A DNA stretch of 64,000 nt from CAZOOM01 sp964460795 (GCA_964460795.1 CAYWRU010000002.1:1-64000), one strand, 5' to 3'; shown: positions 24,001 through 26,156, counted from the stretch's first letter. Program-made: numbers and translations. Notes: generated from the letters alone by a model not told the origin.

Positions 24001-26133
24001 AAAGGAGTTGTCCTGAAAGGGCATGGCTTGGGCTGTGCCGTGAAAATAACCGCGCTTCGGATCATCCGAAAGATCTGGAGACAGACCCATCATATTTTTT
24101 CCTTGTTTACGAAAATAGGTCACAAGATTCTCATTCAGAACCTCGTCGCTAAAGTCATCATTTTCCACATCAAGATTTAATAAAGAGCCCTTAAGCAGCG
24201 GTTCGACATGGTACCCGTCCGATTCCGCTAGTGCGGCATAAGTCCTCCAATAATTCACATGCCCGGAATAGGTGGGAGCAAAAATCTCATCACGGCTTCG
24301 AACTTCCGCCCGATTCGAGTGAACCCGTGCGCCTGTTTCGATTGAGCCAGTGGATTTTTTTAGGGCATGGGCGTACTGGCCGACTGGCACACGCGCTGAC
24401 TGGCTCACTGGCTCACCGGCTAACTGTTTTTCCATTTCACGAATTTGAAGAATGGGGTCCGCGGATTTGACTTGAAGCGCGGCGGATTCAAGAGCGCGGA
24501 GCTCGGCACGTGCTCCGGCAAACGGCATGGACTGCCAGCGCGCGAGACTGCTGAGCGGACGAGCCGTTTGATCCGAAAGTTCATAGTCCATAGTCCATGG
24601 TCCATAAATTTTTTTTGAGTTTAATTTGGAATTTGGAATTTGAAATTTGAGATTTGTTTCGGATTTCGAGTTTCGAATTTCAAGTTTTTCAAATGCATAC
24701 GACCGTCCTATCATCAATTTTTGGTAACGCCGCTGATGCCGTTCGCTGGTGCGCGTAATCATGGGAAGAATAGATTGGCAGGTAATCCCCTGTTCACGCA
24801 GCGCATCCAACACCGCGGGTTTATGAAATCCGCCGAAGACCAGGACGGCTAATTTCTGATCCGGATCGGATTTAAAATCGCGAATCGCTTTTTCCATGAT
24901 CCGGTCGCGCGCATGGGCCGTTAAATAAAAACGAATCGCTTTTTTGATTTTGTGCTCCCAGCCTTTTGAAAGCAGAATGGGCCGGCCGGTTTCATGCGCC
25001 AGAAAATCCGCAAGACCATCGGTTTTAAATTCATTTAGAGTTTTCATGGCACGCTTGAACTCTTCGGGGCTGGCTGTAATTTTTTCGACTTTGCTGAGAA
25101 GCGAAAGGGCTTCCAAGGTTTGGAATATTTTCTGCTCGCGGACTCCGGCCAAACACTTCTTCACCCCCTCTTTCTCTAAATCGGCTATTTCTTGCTTCAA
25201 TTCGGTGAGATTGAGGGCCTTTAAAGCCTCGACTTGCTTTTGATCGCTCGACTTTTCTGAGAAAAGAAGCAGCTTGATTTTGGGAAAAGATCCCGGCGGA
25301 AGCGCTCCAAGCTCCAGGGTCGAAAGCGTTTGTTTCAGATAGTCTAAAAGGCCGAGTTTTTCAGATTCATAACGCTCCCGCAGTTTCATCCAGGATTTGA
25401 AAGCCGGGGGAAAATGCTGCATCCCTAAATTTTGAAATTCCCGGGTGAGCTCGGAAAGATCCTCTTCAATCGACTCACGGACTCGAGCAGCTTGGCCATA
25501 CCAAGCGATGTTATCGCGGTAATATTTCAGACTGTCCGCGCCAATCAATCGAAAATCGAGTCCATGGTCCCCGCCTGCCGCTTCGCTCCGGCGGGCAGGC
25601 ATGGTCGATGGTCCATAGTTGGATTTTTCACTTTGGTTTTTTGGACTAAGGTCTGTGGACTGTGGTCTATGGACTTGCGGCGTCCGCCGCAGGATATGCG
25701 CATACTCAGCTCCCCCGATCCGGAGATGATCCATCAGGAAATAGGCAATGCGCTGACGGATTTCGGGACTTTGGATGTCCTGAAAATATTTGTCCGTGGG
25801 AACTTCGCCTTCGTAGCCTTCTTCGAAAACGGTCTTAACTCCCCGGTGCTCCACAAGGTATTGGACAAGTTTGGCGATGTTTTCCTGCGCCTCTAGGGAG
25901 TCGTGAGCATCCTGGATGTAGAGGATGGTCTTGGCAGCGGGTGCAGGGAAAAATCCATCCACACGGCCGATGGATTCAGGAATAGAAATGACGGACGAAG
26001 CCGATCCAGTCAATGCGCTTTGGAGTCCGAGAGAGCTGGCGTAACCTCCGGTGTCACTCCAAAGAAATGAAGCAATGACGATCAGCGCGCATAGACGTCG
26101 CTTCCATAGATAGATGGAAAAAAAAGAGTTCAC
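1..26133 (-). CDS. Giant secreted multidomain protein, C-terminus beyond window (at least 8711 aa)
   Basis: One frame stays open from a GTG at 26133 to base 1, where it leaves the window; I found no stop in it. A TAG lies in frame at 26142-26140, so the GTG is the first usable start, with AGGA just upstream. Residues 1-32 look like a Sec signal peptide: a WKRR n-region, hydrophobic LCALIVIASFLW, then GGYA before the likely cut. Domain anchors at 25.9, 24.8, 23.1, 20.4, 19.7, 12.9, 11.5, 5.8 and 1.4 kb and all 22 R-[SA]-E-[VILM]-R pentapeptides fall in this same frame, which argues against a chance ORF. Most of the length, especially residues 2350-4060 and 5030-8690, is helical or matches nothing I recognise. 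Giant proteins are known from Omnitrophota. Function unknown; an envelope-associated or processed polyprotein is inference. Confidence 0.9.
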   Translation of the reverse strand, partial: MNSFFSIYLWKRRLCALIVIASFLWSDTGGYASSLGLQSALTGSASSVISIPESIGRVDGFFPAPAAKTILYIQDAHDSLEAQENIAKLVQYLVEHRGVKTVFEEGYEGEVPTDKYFQDIQSPEIRQRIAYFLMDHLRIGGAEYAHILRRTPQVHRPQSTDLSPKNQSEKSNYGPSTMPARRSEAAGGDHGLDFRLIGADSLKYYRDNIAWYGQAARVRESIEEDLSELTREFQNLGMQHFPPAFKSWMKLRERYESEKLGLLDYLKQTLSTLELGALPPGSFPKIKLLLFSEKSSDQKQVEALKALNLTELKQEIADLEKEGVKKCLAGVREQKIFQTLEALSLLSKVEKITASPEEFKRAMKTLNEFKTDGLADFLAHETGRPILLSKGWEHKIKKAIRFYLTAHARDRIMEKAIRDFKSDPDQKLAVLVFGGFHKPAVLDALREQGITCQSILPMITRTSERHQRRYQKLMIGRSYAFEKLEIRNSKSETNLKFQIPNSKLNSKKIYGPWTMDYELSDQTARPLSSLARWQSMPFAGARAELRALESAALQVKSADPILQIREMEKQLAGEPVSQSARVPVGQYAHALKKSTGSIETGARVHSNRAEVRSRDEIFAPTYSGHVNYWRTYAALAESDGYHVEPLLKGSLLNLDVENDDFSDEVLNENLVTYFRKQGKNMMGLSPDLSDDPKRGYFHGTAQAMPFQDNSFDTVISIFLFVSHYHGLIVKDPGQSIEEFYDKAIQEVRRVLKNGGHFVIGADGNGEGKPADEHNQLLLKTLAKHGFVKTFSNEGFYVFQNQKTEPTTGLPGMTARGARLDDSGVTKAGEDSGEGVFAGIVPKKIQPQPKFRFQRWQWWLQPWVSSAMVFMEAGYMTTLKIATDTITTVRGNFTARGTFGENVPGTGAGDPPSLKLRRTSRHERSEVREGKESIKDAFEKQLRAVHLSGSQISWMKRFHKVLDRHLLGRRFEHWAILVLISTAGFIMNGLIRDLLGGFAIPLFLFPLSYLTIVWSHEMGHWMVAKYYQLKDLDSIRGVSISVSAGYTKFFTTPFGLTARQRVLIALGGPFVTLSIFVTTFSAFWNLSSFPFLTVMDGSCLLLAGTSFLGIFAGLADYLTALKVYQIRRLLSRLEEQAGIQKVTGVDYGFSRGNEILFASAEKIYFLSKHRHSRMVYPSRAESIQDVPIPYRLTLKLLDTMILDGKSYVLHEVTDFPHHLLPSNHPGAVQLPRSEVRTTEPRTFGRGTGAVDKKDGAATFDELMMWIGRFTGIMASVMFYGSRDGPHLNAPQKFKIHDVEISVETASHSVFEYSDIDFAAIARSAVEKYFAASPDERSEAELKKRGIHFQIHEFTMKSVKRGFGPAQWRLLLRVNDYRGETFFLKRDHKTRQEFETALEQHFIRYISVWLAHREHLKSKQLSENRVYASIRRTEFLKKFIPSAAGVSLGVWAIVLAFREFQVNERPAPSAPKKQSRAISRGIERLRDSKVFAYASLSFFLMLGIFAYYRESVSYLGGASSIDWKPLRTFASHYLNDALYVPGVTGITYLWTYAFLIILSLFRLSANTLKTWATTLRIMIVLRVIYFMIDGMGQEQGQFYKTEAGTWDPWDVVTYAVTGIFSLLFVYAASFAPFTRGRVRSPSSTQSAKSVPGTGAGGKAGRSEMRGNLLPIFLALVTPGIVGGLLYLVPRLWHLIKFFRIKSYWNWREQENERREESLRSISQNDRVLKIMEAIHKAWKTHGALGDYEALMNKILYIDMVISHHLAPDFSWDASGVTQFYQEDHDKALQYLEKMEIWLREMHKKNLTVESKADRGTLNHKLITLDQERASVQRLQDPYYVAHHVLDFMIDHPSLFPGIHKTVDAQNPKDWQKWQYTYQPSTTDRRSEIRGITREEAIRRLEAALKKTYFSGLADFDGNLTPDGSKEADESALLKIQNLLGEGIPYGLVSGRAEHVTDTDARARGVHDVAEVAHRIREGLSGAELSNFILFPENGSYAAWDELEDGRLVRKEVDLVKKYGVVAKDFIFTPEEREAILQDILKHLESRGFKHPFVFKEDKRYGFAAWVDIKPEWTTQNEVNRQINQMTAEVREFLQSHAHQKFHLFEPLATSVSIDIMVKGVDKALALRFMAERFGISQDEVVGTDDKASREGNGWSLTKHAAGFSTNEFEPDSEYQIPLALAWNATGLQAWLKLHEKLRFESSLDPLRIGVFADTPSLLQAMKAQLEKEFHGKILIESFCKIQPHYGALNWIVKRKRSLEDRWQIYEEGRLIAEGGLESMAHLLHLDFSRPVKRAEMRTSPSITENTENVPGADLDRGDRPMPFVPNPGESGKNALPSSGVNISKISNRSELRDMIFEMDAEAIRRRIHEIQKTYPHQAAFQFSIKAHSSALEIHVRSKGQIYSLDHVSGFFIHSDGKVYVAQTDSELSEKRTYKSLDADGVWSTLNAEALAPELFDQFQLIDKGLYYRAMLRKIIAFDPAAHPEPRMHEHSREFWTQLHRNFFQQALDYLNDEKAKKYPETNELRACRLHFKVFGGMDKINALLRAVLGSAAHYDRLLSDRNNPLWNLLREGHKINRLLVGLDTDLDPEVPKVMADASLMDERLDLDAFRKNTVTSLRVLNTQAESVQASEAPHQWRPGVEADNFLSVWANLSLGLRPYLRSEYELAALLKKVLDVRFLPAEPAGSSKGGLNLPPRLELTLKEPWIDPAAEFHGNASKPKSMKKVEVVILKSPLDPVPQSEDIPALEYDEAVVQAYAFHAGMSPEEKVSILRKLLVELALSRRLLPKTRQHARSFEARKLYSRLITRTDAEFQATQAQLKLEQDHELRTYGIQAPSAIPVGADKTLLSNFDQSAREIRRQLSPWTSAEFLKTKAGLNAAQNYPGFDNRAEFFVRFDTLSDFFFPVLALFLVPRKETAKGGSAWELHKNNIFPWETKFKMIQPLIDHAGPLLSRYLKISPEGSHDPAARDFYIALNLAFIVWMGLDSHDMLKEANAFYLRDRLNFFMQQTAPGQGGLPDFYHQWDAAVRESESLKLQSVGLETQMKQLAVADYSKKVSTELEQVFESYRTSVRRIQELSIVQKENTPPSFDLSSPEAFLASVEKIHNWALTPSLRSELRSNGEPWETRMAHFQKLIDFRKMLETGSVAEVETVIKTMPPEFREIGHIFTRLLDARRRDTSVRQAALPPAKPAPEPQTLSLEDWLVQDWPGGKNKIPAERQKLIDRASPILDLFAPVLRLFLTKKEGTSQALVSAADMGRFSSGISQVEPFIKILETLLPASEPIRKNLRDISDEKNKLGYLSVLNAAFFKQAGFDNPNMIKEPGALAAVRQTFIKLIQERFDPSGEWANLLDRVEVTDQRPEVAAEPGHDGALASLWEIVLQNPTDLLMALETQAEAVKEQLTQEKFQSTDFKVFVRPWKTASQFEEVAAQIAQEFVPQSDQANEKLRVLQLDKVEKFKNFILLLRTWRDMPEAESKKKKLFAAGIAYREIFLALSPEEQGRLSGCIKGVITFQADLEHRTQIWKGLLGGVERFLDPAKGDLSRAKEKLKALELQPLLPGMDETILHLARLKKTIQDREAAILAEKADRNARSGKIKTQTLLLDHADTLMRQLEKALEKNLVPESETLSSNKEEIEKNWAAASEPDLMDRVSKQRTRLEGILKNAADLKEVQEKAAAAEKLRLEQAAQRQKVQTLFDQALKSLQAGDVETAEAQYLAAKEALPPEMKPEFHETIKEVGHQVYQAKTRQVSSLSIPPRDLAPPSEPAKKVETALQTEARRIYELARQKGEWGGLNGFVQGVIQQLMSGKTLSSGDARRFRKYDPGQFKNEVHEAISVLAQSNLRSEIRAHTRPLSKAQKKWLKKRAGLYGEKLHELLQETSKAIRENDKAAFAQSMDSIKRLSDLLLRYGLMSSMSIYDINNPLAALETMGEIGDDLRKGKTRKEQMLQRLRMHARFLIRYSRSSKPTKFYTIKIYPKNFTEIHEVEPVRYDGSKPLELIFSPILTSGKPYQKRFVALPFTLRELEQVIEYKTRKKDPAEVKKYLEAYAQDGFGPVDFSRAQHRTRSSQRSEVRMGEETEMGLSDPLALTTTRLAGLVKGNSELVESFERRHLLTVPDDDRPYVLLDIENTELAIQEAEENIAELRERLPHLPEHVQSTIRNLLYRYEQKRSRLLGFKEVITGFIKNPQHASLKPWVGKNAYLIDELQKAQKRSEIRKINPNFAFDHAQRKASTAGNRSEVRGASSPNELEVSTPTKGNLDAASATQWNESAVFFPPSGFHLPGREARELYEFSEKVQAMYARMNQRMQRLLNDPQFDITPQFTPSNDSLFVMPDNPGLNPGAIRHPDFGPRLGGRGDNLNLNPLAEEPVLKRHLAITAHQMALWEALKELMKGSHPAAVLGASRGVAAAYYASGALSPEDAAELVYRGTQFLEAVARLSGERQMAVVSNISFGEAEKFLEEHHAALSVQYSDKRFAVSFPKGKGESLQQVVESRGGKFLLVLHDITSHDPSLVNEKTQDLFKGYREFLTSLKSRMKRPEIPLYSVLRPGELLDSPEKIIEEEIGSITHSLHLEKALPALIQKTDAKNVIGLGYGKNYFLQRLVKEGAIAPSVTASQALDSAGLQAIQESLNRSEIRSQPLEVQSTATLKFHMHERASTQIYGKYLANLSDPDEFEWRYRLIKKGRMGEEEFIVSPLGLLMNATELQPGAQIRIYVRSSQYSKEILDRLVTYAAFVFSHHEEVGTESVIDRIPTSASEKLILEERNRLVEDLFKLGLDLRPRPLDEMLEQLLKAQPKNDAADTSRSESGLKSVPPQTASRWRISPEQAEEVYGKIYTEMAQVPGWNGAVFRKSRTEFGYYASSDPKDLPGLVKELNLASHEPITFLDLGSGQGDLLFALALLNPNLHLIGIEGMQGFVRDGFEILDALVFQTPRIRNQIQMHAVDFYGTAASRLISKADVLYYYGFGTWDEQQLADTLAKSMKPGARFIVYKNFENIHPLLLATERFECLQGPNLQDSDSPFRTYQLRARSELRKSRAALRAFDTIISYFSTADFTLYELMSKISDVGRGGLHKALQQLLQCRLIRELEGLRNHAKIYRLNLQDLKRINEVEFLLGEFTERDNVAILAEQFQRIHDAQPLFSIPKEPVHFSQKLSEFGVSNVSTVHLNTYLIFEFMQNHFTDYPVRASSMFSLTEGMTQTTFNKQLGFLKELGLIYQSDKGGTINPADKKADLWFLAPKFADLQRTALGNALKNYAYHHNLEALKLQIQQALAGHAVEFKIPQPSTDADAADAELQKLFPEATGASSETPMSLGRFLSALEEVQKETQHPRENQIAKKMGITSFRLRRWARAYKINLRELGVWGLQFPKSKERFEVLIDQALQRLRQGNPVYQIMPIPLNDFAKELHVAGTDSIQNTALQYGIPLAQKGIVVPEVFMKLDSNASRILEAKARDHLAALGIKTPSLAAISYVLGAGNVRTTYASWLSAHGATQADAPLTETERTLLIPYYQHWRESLPVQRRNAKTQYIQKLIQTAEKRWQAAVHYRDATMGVRAKEALSAMGQETPAVSLRKKQHEKPEPPKPPALHMQTGMTGLKHLGMVRLARDKIERDKKRSEVRAEFNLEPINLAFGNPKAGIVFAEKLARYFPKGFPDDLDIEAIRKHWERKYRIRLTGVDLEPLFLAALEMKGQVPPLSSYNILRPAEPIDTASLFESDEADIILDRIRLVKQIYGRLSFESRKILMTPAVLAVFLGLRPAYVQGSVFDASDPSISPLYEELSRWHRVEDLGIGLVFTNTCIFSPYLLGAEVLGKKDLLLLTGSVDPEAKSHLDWLGEAYENNDLERFSEYSIALFSSLFDWMVRNPVSEPVIMGTFLGYPDSVIEDYHHAASEGELSRLKQQYLDFLGISISVKGESGYLQEEAERYLQKIEEALYEAYAYLKQEPDFKKIAEELSLPYQVFERQPMSFDYRNPESNGDSFLPSEKAGSESGVKVRRAPLLLNPPSEKPAELQGIQVASRSEATRVNLLALGESILRMEEQRWNRLLNGKKRYEQLLDYFRGRLHDSVASAAELQKEIEQYVEVPGLLDEEAVVSAALRLATQDPDQIEGRILEMASTVQQENDTAIQNASGRFKDVLAKHEPLWKNIAYAKNTASKLAARLHWENPIVETPYVTLAIHQMLYVVVLSVIQILNEPDFASRPETENVIAFLKWLEKQPKLMEEKVAEGEKPRLQPLGDLVLGALYLLSNTQDETAGAHLVASNLWALDVVIDRYNIRDDDKAELASEGKLAYQEFLPQFKPQNGIRFFEQAKPAAQAKIKKHLGKTTRHLRREVALPILASAVEGEEDRLEVLVDNSILDWFPSLDVQAMARFIQRFKGSLSGEEAFFFEKWKEDPNEALIPLWAKERGMTVQEAEQIFDRMMYQMRLAAVDSKIMTRDEFVRVLKIVELQKKNQKARTQRFRTGILRPLRDSSAALPTRIRWSSAQTVSKTPPRSEMRNAEEVVEKIFKNPVYGRDFIRQFRAPQKAQKQRGKAWKLLSNAETLILNEHFGVSAGEPNKSLEQITADHGMTMAATLHSFRYALQKILHNFDSYFPESSSQPLQYLQWNHTDYHGDMAFGYYGSPGMVQLYRSGDILRYKVSLKDRPIGTAAIAVRHGSIAYTEVTLPSPEDYELQSLLRYRLNEFMPRPLSESRSEMRSKKIAALLARHPQDLAGLSLNQAAGVMGILVSRLHAYFKKHPEASKQGIVLGHKPDAEHVLPEHLKNSDFVAKVLPDDGDEWTPLTEIEQRVVRDFYGLKGASKKSHLEIAKESGRSDRRDSNNFLRSARVKLESFYELGLWNEGPTPEVLNRETDFGFLGYSYRIGLPRWIKGLRENLGIKTLEQLRNASDKDLLGIPALGKIKLQQIKDFLAAYHLEKTPEGSAKRSELRKERRNTQEIFRGLQTKEMGIIFAEVMPEMTQEARDSAAQMVRNFSSVRKLYEEAAQSLKVSMESLTTQNADGISPPVFHLLTALLYQTALYKTWEENLHGKLKPAFLTGRGLGLVPAMLVSGAVTVHDFFPVLKKCLEKMDTQRRPYGVMTLQGTDIEMKSLLHKNPGEPGLVLLHDALPVSADFGFSHESSDALLHFPVQAPLFNESTRETDYRDFGRIDYPVWDLQTQYPFLSPETQMEILVALSRIPYHGVSMPVLSSSARKEKWLRSGADFQTAIADALSHPIYWSQLVKNLNNLSSEIKIKILVMMGAHDSLETITQDLAPQRSVVSLNTDHAVLQAVLGLMGVKGGFIFPWKSTVPPTTLSVETAVPGISVKIKTLEPGYWAESAWEEIKKQAADFPMKAEDIQWLETALHAGPLEAVFVEYPLDPLDPKLGTRIWLQSLISVHHQITFELPERAHLHSKAIQKALNTHRNDPEKIMSKQMQSLPFSVSLVKEDHAFGVHLVLDHRHPILVEVMKSRENDAVTSAMPPAIISVPAPSSMVNISKNPKIQIEVHPEVLSHLRDGRDGLPFLLSEMANQGFYFSHYATLRDIERIVASGAWYTVQIFPAPVTPSDSGNEGAIWVRSPLRRGLPHHLSTSDYHVYRIPTSLLPPDPSLIQSLSPELRERLAEETGLPIHEVRKRGLDPVADPARLNIYLNGTLVSNWLPNWGEDFYRKLENQRKVLAWLQTFPMGEHVTPQNPQLYRVLFEGPNRLFIREASWDVRADRDLPSEPGVAVAHPMNAIHRKGDTPSIVSPPKIPSVAPPPGYETPRDDQPDWHWQAAPDETLLITSGSEERDDGTYPFGDEEQDAPYQHPASRNNISIKAGPELAAAKAQKEDFVKRMRTHFLSLSWEEARREAFIEALFPFYQKWEKQAKQRDVNRPEKIFDEEVKVVLKRLQGVPQDQALEAVKVLAEKAPSANFVFYLDESLAQSLPVYPADEVREKLRDLIQRITVLDGKISRKNFVSAEWNIQDFRTEIFRLHRSIPGLSGEGHQREIYSLVMDILYETFRQASAFANQIKVRFGPMINALPDEEDVFRLLSRHPNEGIGLVVEVRFGNGSFEQLFQAFMFSGVSSDDFAYGFGLFLKKLQEANQPRLLTLFGPHYSQFPPVTGLDIILQRNGHSYPVPLTKLIRKTLEIGDPNQAALEFANGLGRMHLSEEKIFPRMATLTFPNASAADIDSVMHAPEPPAAPRSEVRLVQDQQKVVPRGRSEVRTKPMPTYLKKQEFMNALFPDRGRTWTPLTDFQAKLTKSFYGLKGEIKKNAAALAQQEGKKDRRNIDNFLQQARLKLESFYKLGIWRQDLTLQAWHEIMHRKTDFRFLGKAGVKLNQVHIRTLQQLLEILNSSHPKIKGVGSAQMKIIEAFLAFYGFPIHLKTRERRGMPGLLERHASAIQGTTCQQAAAIMGVRTDRLYGYLRRYPQETVRYQIRIHFKSQAGTGPRKGKTNSSEAAAAALRKQEEMVINLAFMKKPGQKWITPADYSKRFKPGVSLAATQGHFLINQNNGFLATRTSGSQKSYRITFAGWKEAERILRIRVESFIQSKELRIREYLRAMDAEINFDQIKNQWVALGIKYRQTFAEQIAARSIRHSELDFVGVLADHFLFHVSRGLQAKKCLTSLEDVFQIYFESHQDPFFFAYNHLGFLVRLSRNFDEYRAWIRVIQKALIDYQDLWRLYGSGFEVQIGLICQRSANPAVFRQNLDNQMHDIVLTLKTANSERSEVRSTETAKGRLRAPLSLFA
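975..1560 (-). other. Sigma-70 region 4-like plus alpha-CTD-like module, copy 2
   Basis: Residues about 8192-8387. Copy 2 repeats copy 1: WTPLTDFQAKLTKSFYGLKG, a KKDRRNIDNFLQQARLKLES segment, FYKLGIW, then TDFRFLG, and a helix-hairpin-helix unit IRTLQQLLEILNSSHPKIKG followed by GSAQMKIIEAFLAFYGF. The HTH-like unit (LLERHASAIQGTTCQQAAAI) comes last here but first in copy 1, so the pieces are shuffled. Two RSEVR motifs (1627-1641 and 1576-1590) precede it. Confidence 0.5.
5412..6060 (-). other. Sigma-70 region 4-like plus alpha-CTD-like module, copy 1
   Basis: Residues about 6692-6908. After RSEMR (6058-6072) comes an HTH-like unit (LARHPQDLAGLSLNQAAGVM). A stretch resembling sigma region 4 follows (WTPLTEIEQRVVRDFYGLKG, later LEIAKESGRSDRRDS and ARVKLESFYELGLW), and then a helix-hairpin-helix unit like the RNA polymerase alpha C-terminal domain (GIKTLEQLRNASDKDLLGIP then LGKIKLQQIKDFL). 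RSELR (5362-5376) closes it. A clearly related copy lies at 975-1560. The sigma and alpha-CTD likenesses are by eye; the internal duplication is direct. Confidence 0.5.
10480..11000 (-). other. Two winged-helix-like segments in the giant protein
   Basis: Residues about 5045-5218 read like two winged helix-turn-helix units: LYELMSKISDVGRGGLHKAL followed by LLQCRLIREL, and SMFSLTEGMTQTTFNKQL followed by GFLKELGLIYQS. Each has the helix-turn-helix then basic wing pattern of transcription regulators. They directly follow the second methyltransferase-like domain. DNA binding by a protein with a signal peptide would be odd, so a structural or protein-binding role is also possible. Confidence 0.35.
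11180..11700 (-). other. Second class I methyltransferase-like domain in the giant protein
   Basis: Residues about 4812-4985 contain the SAM-binding motif I as TFLDLGSGQGDLLFA (Asp4883; bases 11464-11487), an acidic strand-2 end LIGIEG, and KADVLYYYGFGTWDEQQLA followed by KPGARFIVYKN. This is the order of a Rossmann-type methyltransferase such as the Dot1 or trans-aconitate groups. RSELR follows at 11044-11058. Confidence 0.6.
12325..13345 (-). other. FabD-like malonyl/acyl transferase domain in the giant protein
   Basis: Residues about 4263-4603 align by eye with acyltransferase (FabD/PKS AT) domains. The start AVFFPPSGFHLPG stands where FabD has FPGQGSQ. The nucleophile elbow is VLGASRGVAAAYYASGAL, with Ser4400 kept and the usual GHSxG changed to GASRG. 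The AGALSxEDA-like helix and YRGTQF follow, and the catalytic His appears as TSHDPSLV (His4505). No ketosynthase or ACP was seen nearby, so this is not an ordinary polyketide module. A REP-type repeat is inserted in frame between the first strand and the elbow (13070-13152). RSEVR and RSEIR precede the domain and RSEIR follows it. Confidence 0.6.
13070..13152. repeat. REP-type repeat inside the acyltransferase domain of the giant ORF
   Basis: TTGTCACCCCGGCCACCGAG CCGGGGTCC and CCCCGGATTCAATCCGGGG TTGTCCGGCATGAC form nested palindromes of the ATCCGGCATGAC type known from intergenic DNA of many bacteria. Here it is read in frame as VMPDNPGLNPGAIRHPDFGP RLGGRGDN. Confidence 0.85.
19560..20445 (-). 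other. HAD-superfamily phosphatase domain in the giant protein
   Basis: Residues about 1900-2190 show HAD motif I as DFDGNLTPDG (Asp1912 and Asp1914), motif II as YGLVSGRAEH, and motif IV as GTDDKASREGNG (Asp2142, Asp2143). The spacing and the large cap between motifs II and IV match the HAD-IIB group (sucrose-phosphate, trehalose-phosphate and phosphomannomutase-like phosphatases). The catalytic aspartates are kept, so it may be active. RSEIR (20473-20487) precedes the domain, and RAEMR and RSELR (19249-19263, 19084-19098) follow it. Confidence 0.65.
21260..21850 (-). other. Second polytopic membrane segment of the giant protein
   Basis: Residues about 1430-1625 hold at least five hydrophobic stretches (for example VSLGVWAIVLAF, SLSFFLMLGIFAYY, YLWTYAFLIILSLF and TGIFSLLFVYAASF). 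A further helix follows RSEMR at 21145-21159 (LLPIFLALVTPGIVGGLLY). I do not recognise a family. With the M50 part this makes residues about 960-1690 a membrane-spanning block, so the long C-terminal part would lie on one side of the membrane; which side cannot be told by eye. Confidence 0.55.
22750..23260 (-). other. Peptidase M50 (site-2 protease-like) domain embedded in the giant protein
   Basis: Residues about 960-1130 contain several hydrophobic helices and the zinc-binding HExxH motif as WSHEMGHWMVAKYY (HEMGH at residues 1015-1019, bases 23077-23091). ALGGPFVTLS follows at the usual distance, and a later hydrophobic segment contains GIFAGLADYL, in the place where M50 proteins have their third metal ligand, an aspartate. 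This is the architecture of intramembrane zinc metalloproteases. The domain is bracketed by RSEVR motifs at 23353-23367 and 22429-22443. That it processes the giant protein itself is inference. Confidence 0.7.
23372..23430. repeat. CGCCGTAGCTTTAGCGAAGG repeat and GTGCCTGGCAC palindrome in the giant ORF
   Basis: GTCCGCCGTAGCTTTAGCGA AGGAGGAT (23381-23408) is a dispersed repeat seen in several candidate phyla, and GTGCCTGGCAC (23420-23430) is a palindrome. Both are read through just N-terminal to RSEVR (23353-23367). Further GTGCCTGGCAC copies lie at 21182-21192 (next to RSEMR) and, degenerate, at 19205-19215 (next to RAEMR). Confidence 0.7.
23730..24290 (-). other. Class I methyltransferase-like domain in the giant protein
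   Basis: Residues about 615-800 carry a motif-II/III-like stretch AMPFQDNSFDTVIS followed by EVRRVLKNGGHFVIG, the typical post-core segment of type-11 SAM-dependent methyltransferases. The glycine-rich motif I is not clear, so the SAM site may be degenerate. RAEVR (24298-24312) sits immediately before the domain and RSEVR (23353-23367) after it. Confidence 0.55.
24341..24427. repeat. ACTGGCTC-word inverted repeat inside the giant ORF
   Basis: The left arm contains GATTGAGCCAGTGG and the right arm ACTGGCTCACTGGCTCACCG GCTAACTG, with ACTGGCCGACTGGCAC between. The period here is eight. It lies between RAELR (24496) and RAEVR (24298). Confidence 0.7.
24581..24687. repeat. Two heptamer repeat families side by side inside the giant ORF
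   Basis: TCCATAG, TCCATGG, TCCATAA (24581-24607) is followed by AATTTGG, AATTTGG, AATTTGA, AATTTGA and an inverted part TTTCGGATTTCGAGTTTCGA (24621-24687). They are read through in frame as EIRNSKSETNLKFQIPNSKL and IYGPWTMDYEL. Confidence 0.85.
24740..26000 (-). other. N-terminal TraB/Tiki/ChaN-like region of the giant protein
   Basis: Residues about 45-465 begin with a strand followed by IQDAHDSLEAQ (His77) and VFEEGYEG, and end with LVFGGFHKPAV (His437). A histidine after a strand near the start and a second GxH-type motif near the end is the pattern of the TraB/Tiki/ChaN group of putative metal-dependent hydrolases. The assignment is by eye and weak. The middle of the region is interrupted by in-frame heptamer repeat sequence at 25561-25677, so any fold must tolerate a low-complexity insertion of about 39 residues. 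Confidence 0.4.
25561..25677. repeat. Composite repeat inside the giant ORF
   Basis: TCCATGGTCC, a nested palindrome CCTGCCGCTTCGCTCCGGCG GGCAGG (25573-25598), TCGATGGTCCATAGT, and then GGACTAAGGTCTGTGGACTG TGGTCTATGGACT. The frame is kept. The word is that of the valS insertions. Confidence 0.8.
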
Positions 26134-26156
26134 GGAGTCCTAATTGAAATGGATTT

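Noticed and set aside
1..26133. Giant ORF as an assembly artefact or a merge of several genes
   Set aside because: Domain anchors and all 22 pentapeptides share one frame with no stop found, and no internal ribosome site plus signal peptide was noticed; read-level proof is still lacking.
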